From NCBI GenBank assembly GCA_963969495.1, contig OZ018324.1, positions 47,681,623 through 47,745,622 of the forward strand: a stretch of DNA of 64,000 nucleotides, in the 5' to 3' direction. The stretch is from Ceratothoa steindachneri. Taxonomy: Eukaryota; Arthropoda; Malacostraca; Isopoda; Cymothoidae. The notes beneath the pieces are model-generated. The model was not told the DNA's origin. It saw only the letters and a program-made list of their open reading frames with translations, and did no database searches. A program made the translations under genes and the position numbers. Position 1 is the stretch's first letter. The number at the start of each line of letters is the position of its first letter. Positions 1 to 10,299 of the stretch are shown piece by piece.

Positions 1-1194
1 GCTATTTGGGGGGCACGAATTTAAAATTATTTGCTTGTAATAATTAGTTTGTGATGTTAACTAGTCTTAAAGATGAAATTTGACTTCTTTTTATTATTTT
101 TCCAGTTTGTCTCGATTAATAATAGAATAAATTATATATCAAATTAATTCCTACACTATATTTTAAGAAACAATGTTTTGGATGGGTTCGTTTGTTTTTT
201 TTTTACTTAGTTTATATGTACAAATTGACCAAGAGCAAATGGTGAATTTCAGAAAATAAATGATTATTGAATATTTTGGTTTTTAAAAACAAAACGTAAC
301 TACAAATGGTAAAGTTCAGAAAATTTATTAAAATTAAGATATGGTCGTTTATTTTTTATTTATTTTTTTTTTTTCATATATTCGAATCTTTTATCAAACT
401 TTCTAAAATAGATTTTACATTTTAGTCTTGGGCAGGAGGAAATAGCCACTCTTCCCTAAAAACAAGTAAACTAAAATGAAACTTGAATAAAATTTAGATG
501 AGAAATAAATCAGCTGAGGATTCCTTTTCTTCGTATTTCAAAAGAATTTCGCATCCACTTTTGAATTAATTGACTTCCCGCTCAATCGTAATTAATATTT
601 CTTACGTATAGTTTGCTATAACTTATTCAATAAACCCAAACATGCTTGAGGTTCGATCTGTACGTGTATAAAATACGTACACAAAGCTTCCACTCGTTTT
701 GTACTTGTATAAAACATTTACGTAACAGCCACAATCTCTTGGATCCACGTCTCTTTGGATTGCCGTTAGTTTCCACGTAAGTTCTGTGTTGGTAGGGGTT
801 GTTCCTTTGCGTGAGATATTAGTTATTTAGTGATTTTTTTGCAATAGTCTTAACATAAGATTTGATGTAATCTTTTTCATAACATTTACCTATATTGTGA
901 CAAATGCAAGTAGTAGGAATAGTGATTTTTGTTTAACTATATAAATAATCATCGTCTTGCTAACACATATTTGCTGTTTTTCCCTTTTCCAGGTTTATGT
1001 TTACTGTGCCCGATTATTTCAGTTGTGAGTTAGCGGTGTTCCCTGTAATTATTATTAGTGGTGAAATTCTGTGTTTGCCATTTACCGATTTATCTGAATT
1101 ATAGTGATCGTGTTTAACTACCCATAATGCAGACAATAAATATAGTCTTGAATATTTGAAGTTTGGATTTATTAGTTCTAATAACAACCAACTA
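1..1194. other. AT-rich upstream region without a recognised gene
   Basis: This stretch is AT-rich, with many short homopolymer runs and stop codons in all frames. I recognise no coding exon or transposon in it. It lies upstream of the first visible otu-like exon and could hold that gene's promoter and a non-coding first exon; see the separate low-confidence entry. Confidence 0.6.
667..782 (+). promoter_or_regulatory. possible core promoter with a splice donor downstream
   Basis: Two TATAAAA boxes lie at 667-673 and 708-714. A consensus splice donor GTAAGT lies at 777-782. This layout would suit a short non-coding first exon spliced to the acceptor at 6615, whose exon begins with non-coding bases before an ATG. 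TATAAAA is common by chance in AT-rich DNA, so this is a weak inference from position and motif only. Confidence 0.2.
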
Positions 1195-1805
1195 CCAATG
1201 TGCCTTTTCTGTGAGAAAGTATTCTCTAATGAGGCCATCCCGACTTTCTGATCACTTAAAAGAAGATTCATCCTGATAAAGAAAAAGAGAATGTCATATT
1301 TTCAAACTTTAGGAGACAGATTTAACGACAGAAAAAACATTGGCTCCTTTATAACAAAACTATCTCAAAAATCGCCGATGGACTCGTTTGTTCATATAAT
1401 ATCTCCAAAATGATTGTATGGTCTGGGAAGCCTCATATAATTGGAGAACCGGTTTGCCAGCTATAGAGGAAGTCTTGCGTACAATAGTACATATTCTTCA
1501 CAAAAGCACAATTGCCAAAGCGATTCCACTTAGTAATAATACTGTTCAAAGAAGAGTTTACAAAATGGCCGAAGACATTAAAGAAATCCTATATGACACA
1601 CTTAAGGTTCAGCAATTTGGTTTAAAATTGAATGAGTCTACACTGCCAGGCAATGAAGCACTACTTTTAGAATTTGTTCGCTTTATTAAAGATAAAAAAA
1701 TTAAGCAAGAGCTGTTTTGCAAAGGAACTTGAAACAAACTAAAGCTGAATCTATTTGTACTGCAGTTGAACAGTTCTTCAAAGAAAAAGATTTTCCAATG
1801 AGCAA
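1195..1805 (+). pseudogene. hAT transposase-derived ZBED/SCAND3-like pseudogene, 5' half
   Basis: The reading moves between three frames but keeps family landmarks in order. First comes a BED-finger-like start, CLFCEKVFSNE, near 1201. Next is RPSRLSDHLK in a second frame and HPDKEKENV in a third, then a stretch ending NIGSFITKLSQ. The best-kept part, 1418-1732, contains AIPLSNNTVQRRV and ESTLPGNEALLLEF, a segment typical of ZBED5/FAM200/SCAND3 proteins. The residue before EST is Asn (LNEST), where the family usually has the first catalytic Asp (LDEST). Coding continues in another frame to FFKEKDFPMSN at 1803, where a LINE begins at 1806. At least four frameshifts and several stops make it a dead copy. 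The 3' half was not found in the window. Confidence 0.75.
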
Positions 1806-3176
1806 CCCCGTAAGGGGCGCGGCGGTTTGCCATCCTGGCCGCCGTGCTGACGGGATCCAGCGCTCCATCCGGTCCCAGCTTAGACTCCCTTCCTTCAGAT
1901 AGCCTGTATTTCACCCCTACTTCGTCGCTTTTCATACAACCTCCCACAACTTTCTCGTGTCGGCGTCTAATTTCACAGGGTAGATGCTGACCTCAGCCAA
2001 CCGTCGCGGATCGGTGCTGAGGGGGGAGAGGACAATGTTGCCTAACCCCTGAGCTCCGGTTCGGGATGGGTTTTTTTTAACAACCTGCTTTATCCATACC
2101 CATACCTTTCTCACATCCCTTTTCCTTTCCTCTTCACACTCTATCAATTTTTCGCTGTGTCCAAGGTGCAGTGTGGGCTACTGCGAAGGGTGATAAGCTA
2201 TTGCTTCCCGTAGAAAATTTAGGGTCACCATGCCCATTAATGAGTTGAACCCCCCAAAAATCCCCCTTAATTCCCCCTGTTCCATCGACGGAGCCGCCCT
2301 CGGGCAGCGACACAGAAAAAAATGGAGGTCCCCTCCCCCTGTGCTTGTGCAGGGGACCCTCCAAATTTCTCTAACCTGAGAGGAGGCTTACTCCTCTCCT
2401 TCGCCTACTGGTGAAGGGGATTTCTCCTTACACCTTTATCTGGAGGTGACCGAAGGCACCTCTCTCTTTCCAGCGGCAGTTCCCCCTTTACTTTCCAAGG
2501 AGACTACCAAGAAAGCCAGCAGGCAGCCCATAGCTGACCGCTCCCCCTGAAGCGGCTCGGTAGGGCAAACCCCCTTAAGGGGTAGAGGGAAGCCAGGCCC
2601 ATTCGTTCGCTTCCCTCAAATGACCTGCTGGCAAGAATATTGAACCTTGCCGGGGTTGAGGCCTGTTCCTCCCCAGACTTGACTAGAGTCACCTCTGTCA
2701 ACGGGACTTGTGATGTCCGGGGGGGGGGATGGCCAACTGGAGGCCCCTCCTGAGATACACATGGTCCTTGAGCCAACCCAGCTTCAGACGGTAGGGCCTT
2801 CCATGGGAGGGAATCCGAGCTCGCCGCCAAGCACCGAACTCGAATCCGCCCCTGTGCAAGGTCCTCAAACGGCTAGGGTTTCCGAGGCAGTACAAGGGGG
2901 GCAGGAATCTCATCCGACCGGTGCTCCTACCACTACTAAGAGCTCCATTTCGGAGAAGGACCTAGCTGAAGCCGGTTCATCTGGCCTGGGGGCTCCTTCC
3001 GCCGGAGGGGAGAAGCGGGTTCATTCCCCACCCTCTTCTAAAAAGAAAAAGAACATAAAAAAGACGGGGCTGCGGGGACGGATGGGTGTGCTGCTTCGGT
3101 AAGCGACCAAGCCAAGATCGCTGGGTTTCCGAGGCAGTACAAGGGGGGGCAGGGATCTCATCCGACCGGTGCTCGT
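1806..3176 (+). mobile_element. I-type LINE copy A: 5' UTR and ORF1 N-terminal part
   Basis: The copy starts with the family's exact 5' end, CCCCGTAAGGGG, and runs through the 5' UTR into ORF1, whose ATG is near 2229 (ATGCCCATT). ORF1 pieces are spread over frames: a Pro/Ser/Glu-rich N-terminus, then a lysine run KKKKNIKKT near 3040. About 50 bp at 2875-2925 is repeated at 3122-3174 (GTTTCCGAGGCAGTACAAG). Immediately after the repeat the sequence switches to a mariner. No zinc knuckles or ORF2 remain in this piece. It interrupts the hAT pseudogene at 1805, but no matching TSD was found downstream. Confidence 0.85.
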
Positions 3177-3895
3177 TGATCGTCAGTCACAAATCGTTCA
3201 ACAATGGAAAATGTTGAGCACCGCGCAGTGATCGAATCTTTGACCAAGGAAGGCAAGAATGCAAAAGAGATCCATCCATGCACGCATGATTGCAGTGTAC
3301 ACCGACACCTCCCCTTCCTATGCAACCATTGCTCGCTGGAATAGGGAGTTCCGCCATGGTCGTGAGTCCCTTAAAGATGAGCCCGTCAGACGTGACCAAC
3401 GAGGACAATGTGGCCCATGTGGAGAGGATCATCCTCGAAAATCGAGCGAGAACTTGGAATATCGCATGGAAGTGCTATCAACATCATCCACGACAATTTG
3501 GCCATGTCCAAGGTCTCTGCCCGTTAGGTCCCTAGAAACCTCACGCCCCATGATAGACTTTAACGTCATCAAGGTCCACAAGGCCAGAGTTGCACAAGCT
3601 GCCCTGCGCGAGTGCGGATTCGAGGAGCTCAACCATCCCCCCTACAGTCCAGATCTGGCCCCCAGCGACTACTTTTTATTCCACCAGCTCAAGGCTGCAC
3701 TGCGTGGACGCCGTTTTGGGGACGATGAACAGCAGGCGGGAGATTTATGGTGGTCGGGAATTCGAAGCCTCAGTCAGGGACAAGTGGCGCAAGTGCATTG
3801 AAGTCGAGGGTAGTTATATTGTAAAATAATAAAACACTTTTCCTCATATCTAGTTTTCTTATATCCGAATTGCAAAACTTATTCACCGCCCCTCG
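3177..3895 (+). mobile_element. mariner transposon, 5'-truncated and internally deleted (copy 1)
   Basis: The transposase starts at 3204 with MENVEHRAVIESLTKEGKNA, and IARWNREFRHGRESL follows in a shifted frame. The middle is missing: the text jumps from the CPLGP region near 3530 to the carboxyl part at about 3550. That part contains HKARVAQAALRECGFEEL and NHPPYSPDLAPSDYF, the last carrying the third catalytic Asp of the mariner DD34D triad. The catalytic core with the first two Asp residues is gone. The right terminal repeat ends ...CCGCCCCTCG at 3895, followed by TA. The left terminal repeat and about 160 bp after it are absent. The same internal junction is found in the copy at 55049-55928. 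Confidence 0.9.
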
Positions 3896-4412
3896 TATGT
3901 TGTTCTCCAGGCTAAGATCATACTCCAAAGGATCATTCTTATAGTATGATTTACTGGGATTCGAAGACAATTCGATAACAGCCTAATCCACGGCATCCGC
4001 AGCCGAGCGTTTATTGCGGAAGGTGGATTCAATCCACCACACCGGCCTTCGCCTTGCGACCGGTGCCTTCCGCACTTCCCCCATTGAGAGCCTGTTGGTC
4101 GATTCTGGGGAGATGCCACTCGCTCTGCGCTGCGTGCAGTGCATCACTGGCCTGTACGCGCGAGCTCGGCGCCTTCCTCAGTCGCCAACAGCTTTCACTG
4201 CATCCGCAGCTGATCTCGATGGTGCCTATGCCGCCGAGAGACGCCAGTCATACCCTAAGCCCTTTGGGTTTAGGGCCAGGAAACTCCTTCGAGAGGTAGG
4301 TATAGCTCTCGGGCCGGTGGCGCCCTTGGTTCTGCCCAGGACTTCACCCTGGAGGGTACCACATTTGGCTATTTGTCGCCACGCCTCTGCTCCCAAAGCT
4401 TGTACTGCGCCG

Positions 4413-5032
4413 CTTGGCAAATTAGATGGGGAGACGGTCGAAGGGAACTTGAAGTTGCGTGCCATTGCGCCGCCACTGTTCCCATGGACCTATCCCCCAA
4501 TGCCGCGGCGGCTTCAGGTTGCTTTCTGTCGTCTCCGAATCGGACACACTCGTGTGACGCATCGCTATTTGATGGAGCGCTCGCCTGCGCCCTATTGCAA
4601 CGACTGCGCCGTCCCCCAGACTATTCGGCACATTCTTGTCGAATGTCCCAGTCTGGGTAATCTTCGCGCACGATACCTGTCCCGGTACCGGGATGGGCGG
4701 GGTCGAACCGCCTGTCCCTTGTACTCGGGACAGATTCGTGCACATTGACTTCTTGGGGGAGGCCGGCCTTCTCCCTATTATTTAAGCATGGTTTGTTTTT
4801 TTGTTTTGTTTTGTTTTTTGCATGTTTTTTTTTGTTTTTTCCCCTTTGGTTTCACGTTCCTGCTCCGGGGGGACCTCTCCCTGACGCACCAGCTTGCTTC
4901 CTTTCCCTCTTTTTGTAGTGTTTCTTTTTTTTTCTCTAATTTTATTTTAACTAGAACTAGGCCAGTTTTAATACGGCGACTAATGCCCAAGTATGCAGTC
5001 GCCAGATGAGCTCTTAAAAAAAAATAAATAAA
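4413..5032 (+). mobile_element. nested 5'-truncated LINE inside copy A2
   Basis: A 13-bp perfect TSD, TTGTACTGCGCCG, lies at 4400-4412 and 5033-5045, and the host ORF2 reads on across it. The insert begins near CTTGGCAAA in the last part of ORF2. It encodes the carboxyl end, with a cysteine-rich CNDCAVPQTIRHILVECPSL segment at about 4600-4655. It ends in the 3' UTR with the hairpin and an A-rich tail (5016-5032). Confidence 0.9.
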
Positions 5033-6086
5033 TTGTACTGCGCCGGGAGTATTGCGTTCGACCTTTTTGGAGCACACATCGTGTCACGCTGGAACTGTGC
5101 CAGTGTATACGGATGGCTTCAAGTCCTAACAGGGGGTCTGCTTCCACGCCGTATCCCCTGTGTTTGAAGTCAGCGGAGCTCTCTCAGGCGCTGCGTCTGT
5201 CTTCACGGCCGAGCTAGTGGCAATACACCACTCGGTACGGGAGATTACGCGACGTGCCCGGTTCGGAGACCGGATTGTTATCCATAGCGACTCACAAAGC
5301 GCCCTGAGTGCTCTCGCGGCATTGGAATCTCGGCATCCCCTGGTTCGCGAAATCCGTGACGCCACGGTTTTGGCGAGCCGGGCAGATGTCGAGATTATCT
5401 TCTGCTGGGTTCCTGGGCATGTAGGAATTGCGGGGAATGAGCGCGCCAAAGAGTCCGCGAGGACTCTGCGACTGGACCAGCGTTTCGCTCTTCCTCACAC
5501 CGACTACATGGCAGGAATACGGGCAGCTCTTCGGACTGCTTGGCAAAGAAGATGGGAGACGGTCGAAGGGAACTTAAAGTTGCGTGCCATTGCGCCGCAA
5601 CTGTTCCCATGGACCTATCCCCCAATGCCGCGGCGGCTTCAGGTTGCTTTCTCTCGTCTCCCAATCGGACACGCTCGTGTGACAAATCGCTATTTGATGG
5701 AGCGCTCGCCTGCGCCCTATTGCAACGACTGTGTCGTCTCCCAGACTGTTCGGCACATTCTTGTCGAATGTCCCAGTCTGGGTGATCTTCGCGCACAATA
5801 CCTGTCCCGGTACCGGGATGGGCGGGGTCGCTACCGCCCGTCCCTTGTACTCGGGACAGATTCGTGCACGTTGACCTTTGGGGGGAGGCCGGCCTTCTCC
5901 CTTGTATTTAACTTATTTTTTTGTTATTGTTTTTAGTTTTTTTGTAAGGCCGCAGGCTCCTACGCCGGGGTGAGGGGGACCGCCCCCCGACGCCGGAGCT
6001 TGTTTCCTGATTGTTATCCCCTTTTTATTGTTGTTTCTGTTAAAATTTTTATTTTAAAGTAGCCTAGAACTGGGCTGTTTGTTTGC

Positions 6087-6115
6087 GGCGACTTATGCCC
6101 AAGTGGGCAGTCGCC
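6087..6115 (+). other. conserved hairpin at the LINE 3' end (example copy)
   Basis: GGCGAC pairs with GTCGCC and, after a TTA bulge, TGCCC pairs with GGGCA around an AAGT loop. The same fold lies just before the A-tail in copies ending near 5000, 10850, 18750, 24760, 26200, 46205, 53119 and 60660. In LINEs the 3' end is where the RT engages its RNA, so a conserved terminal hairpin is a likely recognition site. Confidence 0.75.
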
Positions 6116-6139
6116 AGATAGCCCCTTGGAAAAAAAAAA

Positions 6140-6569
6140 TTGTTCTCCAGGCTGTTCGGCCCTTTCTTGTTGAATGTCCAAGTCAGTGATCTTCGCGCAC
6201 GTTGCCTAGCTGGACGAGCTGTGTTGCTACCGCGTCTCCTTGTATTCGAGACGTTCCTGCAGATTAACTTGCGGAATATGAATTTTTGGAGGAGGTTGGC
6301 CTCATCCACCTTATGATTATTTATTGCATATCAAATGTTCTTGCCGTATGGGGTAGGCGGGCCGGACCCCGCTTCCCTGTTCCCCTTTTCTTTTCCTTTG
6401 TTTTTTATCTTCTGTCTTGCCTTTGTTTCCTTTTTTAACCTTGTTATTTATATATTGTTACTCTTTTTTTTATTCTAGCCTAGTATTTGGCTATAGCCTG
6501 AGTAGTGCGAATTTTGCTCTAGTACGCAGTCACCAGATGTGCTCTTAAAATTACAAATAAAAAAAAATC
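6140..6569 (+). mobile_element. older divergent LINE 3' end (copy D)
   Basis: This is the host sequence of copy A2 and of mariner copy 1. It resumes at the TSD with a degraded form of the ORF2 carboxyl end (AVRPFLVECPSQ, then frameshifts), followed by a T-rich 3' UTR. The terminal hairpin is decayed (TGCTCTAGTACGCAGTCACC near 6515) and the tail is AAATTACAAATAAAAAAAAA. Divergence is clearly higher than in A2, as expected for the older layer. Confidence 0.75.
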
Positions 6570-6615
6570 TTTTAAACAACTTCTCTTTAATAATTATTAG
6601 CGTCTTATTTTTCAG

Positions 6616-6783
6616 AATTTTTATGAGTTTAAATTAAAGTATATTCCCAAATTTATAATGCGAAGACGCTCTGCCAATCGGCCACAGCACGAACCCGTTG
6701 ATGAGTGGCTCGAAAATTTAAATCTCTTTCGAAAACAGGTTCCAAAGGATGCATCCTCTCTTTTCAGGGCTGCGGCGGAACAG
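6616..6783 (+). CDS. otu: otu/OTUD4-like gene, exon 1 (start codon, OTU catalytic loop)
   Basis: The acceptor TTATTTTTCAG ends at 6615, and the exon ends at the donor GTATGC (6784). I place the start at ATG 6658, the first in-frame Met before the conserved part; the frame is open upstream to 6616, so a longer N-terminus cannot be excluded. The 42 coding residues include DEWLENLNLFRKQVPKDASS followed by LFRAAAEQ, the beginning of the OTU fold of the otu/OTUD4 deubiquitinase family. Asp31 aligns with the conserved loop Asp. Ser34 (TCT, 6757-6759) occupies the place of the nucleophilic Cys, a replacement I recall for Drosophila Otu. It ends in phase 0 after CAG and joins exon 2 in frame. Family assignment is strong; the extent of the 5' end is uncertain. 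Confidence 0.85.
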
Positions 6784-8559
6784 GTATGCAACTCTTTGCC
6801 TCGGGTCGTTCGTTGCAGCGATGTTCTATAGGCTTAATTGGCAAGCCCAGTAAATGTTCAGTGGGCAGGTCTCTGGCGCTAAGGTGCAGGGGATGGCCAC
6901 TGTTGTAAGGTCTGCAGGGTTTCTTTATCTGCGAAGATTGCTTTCGATGGTGTATCTTCATATACAAAACTGTATGAAGGCGGGAAATAGAATTCACTTG
7001 TTAGATTTGTTCTGCGTGTGTTAAAAAATACCAGAAATGAGAATTATCATAGATTTAGTTGTGTGTAAGCTAATATTGTTGTTTTTAGTGTCCATTATTA
7101 GTCTTAGGAGTATTATTATTTTTATTATTGATGATGCAACTCGCATGCGATGCGAGTATAGTAGTGTCGACATGCGAGAGAGAACGTATTAAAGTATGGC
7201 TTTTGTCGACTGTTAGGATAATAAAATTAGGAAGAATTTGCTAAGGCTCTTGGCACACATTCCCACTCATTTAAGAGGCTTTTTATTTCTTACAGGGGAC
7301 CTACAGTTTAATGTGGATTCAGAACTACGGTATCCACGATGAACCACGCTCCACGTGGCTTAACCATTCCTCCTCCTTCACCCCCTGTGTAGTTTGCAGT
7401 GTATTGTATCTGGAGGAAAGATGGATGGGCTGCACTCCCTCCCGGCCCAAGTCCCTCCAGGAGGATACCCAGTGTACCCTGTTAGAATTGCTCTCTAGAG
7501 TAGTAGTTGACCCTCCTCGCAGCCTGAGTGCCAATTAGGGAAACCCTCTCAATGGGTTGACTTTAACTGATGAGACCTTGGTAAGTTGTTGGAGCACTTG
7601 CCACCCGACCCCGCACTCGACTACTTTACCTTTTTATTATTATAATTATTATTTTTGTCGCTTATTTAGTAGTACAGAGTATTATATATTGTACTAAAAT
7701 TATTGTATTATCTTATTTTAGTATAATTTATTATTACGCCTATCCCCTTAACCTTTTGTCCCTGTACTTTGTACAAGGAGCACCGTTCCCACCTGGACAG
7801 AGTTCGGTCCGGTAGCCATGGTACTTTGGAGGACTGCATGCCATTATGGGATTACCTAGCACTAGGATATGATAAATAATAGGTGATCGCCCATCCTACT
7901 CGTTAGTGGACCCGCCTATCTCTGCATCTCTTTATTACATACGCGCTTACCCCCTTCCACAACTGCCCCTCTATCCACAGAGCTTCTGGTTGCTTGTGGC
8001 ACTTTCGTCCTCTTATGAGCCGTAGTCGAGTGGCCGGGATACCGTGAGGTCAATGCCTCGCTAGGTAAAGGATTAGGTACTGGGTGTGTTCTGCCGTCGA
8101 CTCTCAACTCTTCTCCCAGTACGCATAAAGGTCGCTAAGCCGGCACTATCATTTCTGGCAAAAGCTCGAAGACAATTTCGCCTGAATGGCGGGCCCAGTT
8201 GGCAAAGGCCCATCAACGCAGGCAGGATCCGTGGTCTGAATATGTGTAAATGATAACATTCCTGAACTTTCTGATCCTATAGATACTTTTTTTCTAAACC
8301 TCCCAAGTCATTAGGAGGTCATAGTATCTACTTTCCAGAGTTCTTTTTTTTTTCTTATACTATGGTTACAATTTAAGGCAATAGTGAGAATATGCATGGG
8401 GATCCGCCTCCCAACGGGGCATCGCCCTACCTAGTTGTAGGAGAGGACCTGGTAACAATAACCACACCTTCGACAGGTGGATGGACTCTCATATCACTAT
8501 TCGTATGCGACAAAGGTGCTTTTCCCTCTGCCCACAGACGACAGGATCTTCCATGAGTT
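6784..8559. other. intron 1, left part; anonymous sequence
   Basis: This is intronic sequence between exon 1 and the first LINE fragment. The part from about 7290 to 8560 is more GC-rich than the surrounding intron, contains short ORFs only, and resembles no protein I know. It could be the 5' leader of a LINE variant, because ORF1-like text follows at about 8560, but I cannot show this. A 17-bp palindrome, CTCGCATGCGATGCGAG, lies at 7140-7156. Confidence 0.5.
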
Positions 8560-9144
8560 CAAACCCGGTCTCTGTGCCAAACATCAAACCTGAGTCGGCC
8601 CCTCCGCAAGCTTCTTCTCAGACGCCTCGGGTCGCCGATGACTCACAATGAGAGCAAGAACCTCCATGCTGCACGTGCCCCCTGCCCACCCTCCCAGGGT
8701 ATAAGGGTTTGTGGCCGGGCACGAGGATAGGCCATTTACTCCCGGCATGGTCTCTGCCCTTCTCTGCTTTAAATATCTCCTTTCAGACGGTATTCGTGCA
8801 GCTGCACCTGGATACGAGTTATGCTGTTAATTCTGCCCTCTTCTTCGTGGGGGCACTTCCGCCACATCGTGGCACGGTGCCCGAGTCCCTTTCTCTTGCT
8901 CGGAGATCTAAACGGTAGACACCCCATCTGGAGACACTATTCGATCACTCCTAGAGCTCAGGTCCTTGCCGAGCTGGAGATAGGCGTCATAAATGTTGAT
9001 GAGTTCACCCCCGAGAACCGCTTCATTTTCCTGTTTTTTCTATCTTTCTCCTCTCCGGATGCACGGCCTGATTTAGGGTTGGGGTTGGGGGTAGTCGATG
9101 ACCTCCTTAGTAGTGATCACTTTCCCATTTACATATTTTCTGGG
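8560..9144 (+). mobile_element. old LINE copy X, left part (ORF1 remnant and endonuclease domain)
   Basis: From about 8570 the text resembles the family's ORF1 (ACATCAAACCTGAGTCGG). From about 8680 it matches the APE endonuclease domain of ORF2. LLLGDLNGRHPIWRHYSI and a degraded SDHFP motif are readable at 8890-9130, with frameshifts and lost bases. It stops at 9144 at the 9-bp duplication flanking the MULE and resumes at 26238, so this copy predates the MULE insertion. Confidence 0.75.
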
Positions 9145-9632
9145 TGAAATGGTCTGGTTCGGCGTAGATCGAACTTGTTAAAAATTTTAAAGTCAACCAG
9201 ATCTAATTTTTTTTTTAAATTGAAAAGAAATTTTATAATTATAAATCTTGGACAATGAATTCGTAAAATACGTGATCGACGGCGTTCGTTCCTGTTCACA
9301 CTCAAAAACTATTGGAATGATTTCTACCAAATTTGGTGGAACACTAGAAGGAAACTATTAGGATTTTTGCCAAGATAGCTTGTTGAAGATGTATCTAATC
9401 GCTAACATATTTTAATTTGTGTGTTCACAAAATTGTATGGAAATTACTCCATAGATAAATGATGCACTCATGTTAGGATATTGCTTTGCTACTAAGCTTT
9501 CTTAACTAATTTATTAGGCATCTCGAAATCTAAAAACTAGAAATATGTAAAGATAAAATAACTTTTTAACTCTACACAGACTTAATATATATATAGATAT
9601 ATATATATATAGATATATATATATATATATAT

Positions 9633-9674
<42 letters not shown>

Positions 9675-9945
9675 ATATATATATATATATATGAACGCGT
9701 ACATTAATAATAATAATATTAATAATAAACTAGAAATATGTAAAAGTAAAATAACTACACTGACTTAAATTGGCGTAGGAATATGCTGCTAATTCAATGC
9801 ATACATTAATAATTATAATAATAAATTAGAAATATGTAAAGGTAAAATTACAATTAATAACTACATGTGTAGACTTAATTTTGGCATACATATGACTATA
9901 ATTGAACGCATACAATAATAATCATAATAAAAGTTTAACTCTGGA
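9145..9945 (+). repeat. left terminal inverted repeat of the MULE, with AT microsatellite and subrepeats
   Basis: The left arm contains an AT/GATATA microsatellite at about 9584-9690. It also has three diverged repeats of a unit beginning CTAGAAATATGTAAA, near 9535, 9730 and 9828, with ATTAATAATAATAAT stretches between them. The segment AAAAACTATTGGAATGATTT at about 9305 is the inverse of text in the right arm near 20740. Confidence 0.75.
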
Positions 9946-10165
9946 TCATTTTTGTATTAAGGATAATGTCCTAAATCAAAAACATGCTTCTTCATGATTT
10001 GACCAAATGAAGAAAAAAAAACATCCTCTGATATTTGCTGAATGGAAATGCACTTTTAAGCTATTAAATTTGTCTTTCATATTCCAGTTGATAATTGATG
10101 AACTTAAACTAAGTTTAATTTTTAAAATGATGTCGAATAATTTGTCATAAGTTCCACGATCTTGA
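9946..10165 (-). pseudogene. MULE transposase, downstream fragment beyond the LINE insertion
   Basis: Read on the minus strand, this continues the transposase after the LINE. It gives a text close to QDRGTYDKLFDIILKIKLSL, then KVHFHSANIRGCFFFF, which fits the MULE domain segment leading to a GCFFH-like motif. Coding then decays and runs into the left inverted repeat, so the carboxyl third of a normal MULE transposase is absent. The TSD of the inserted LINE (TTCCACGATCTTGA) is part of this reading frame. Confidence 0.75.
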
Positions 10166-10299
10166 CCCCGTAAGGGGCGCGGCGATTTGCCTTCCTGGCC
10201 GCCGTGCTGACGGAATTCAGCGCTCGGTCCGGCCCCAGGTTAGCCTCTTCTCCTTTCAGACACCCTGTATTTCTCCCGTACAACCTCTCCCACAACTTT

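Larger units (their letters stand above)
3914..6139 (+). mobile_element. 5'-truncated LINE copy A2 (ORF2 3' part, 3' UTR, poly(A))
   Basis: The insertion is bounded by a perfect 14-bp TSD, TTGTTCTCCAGGCT, at 3900-3913 and 6140-6153. The first 77 bases (3914-3990) are not recognisable LINE sequence and may be filler made at the 5' junction. From 3991 it is ORF2, from the region after the RT through RNase H (5160-5880). In the RNase H part VIHSDSQSALSAL and CWVPGHVGIAGNERAK are readable. The 3' UTR follows, then the family hairpin at 6087-6115 and A-tail at 6129-6139. A second LINE sits inside it at 4413-5032. Confidence 0.85.

Noticed and set aside
3204..3801. SETMAR-like host gene
   Set aside because: The text matches mariner transposase, but there is no SET domain, the catalytic centre is deleted and a terminal repeat is present, so it is a transposon copy.
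7311..7538. Short ORFs in intron 1 (7311-7538 plus, 7325-7534 minus, 7916-8107 minus)
   Set aside because: They have no family similarity, the frames overlap on both strands, and their length is expected by chance in GC-richer DNA.
9530..9960. CRISPR-like spaced repeats
   Set aside because: The repeats are AT-rich, diverged and unequal in spacing, and belong to the inverted arm of a transposon in eukaryotic DNA.
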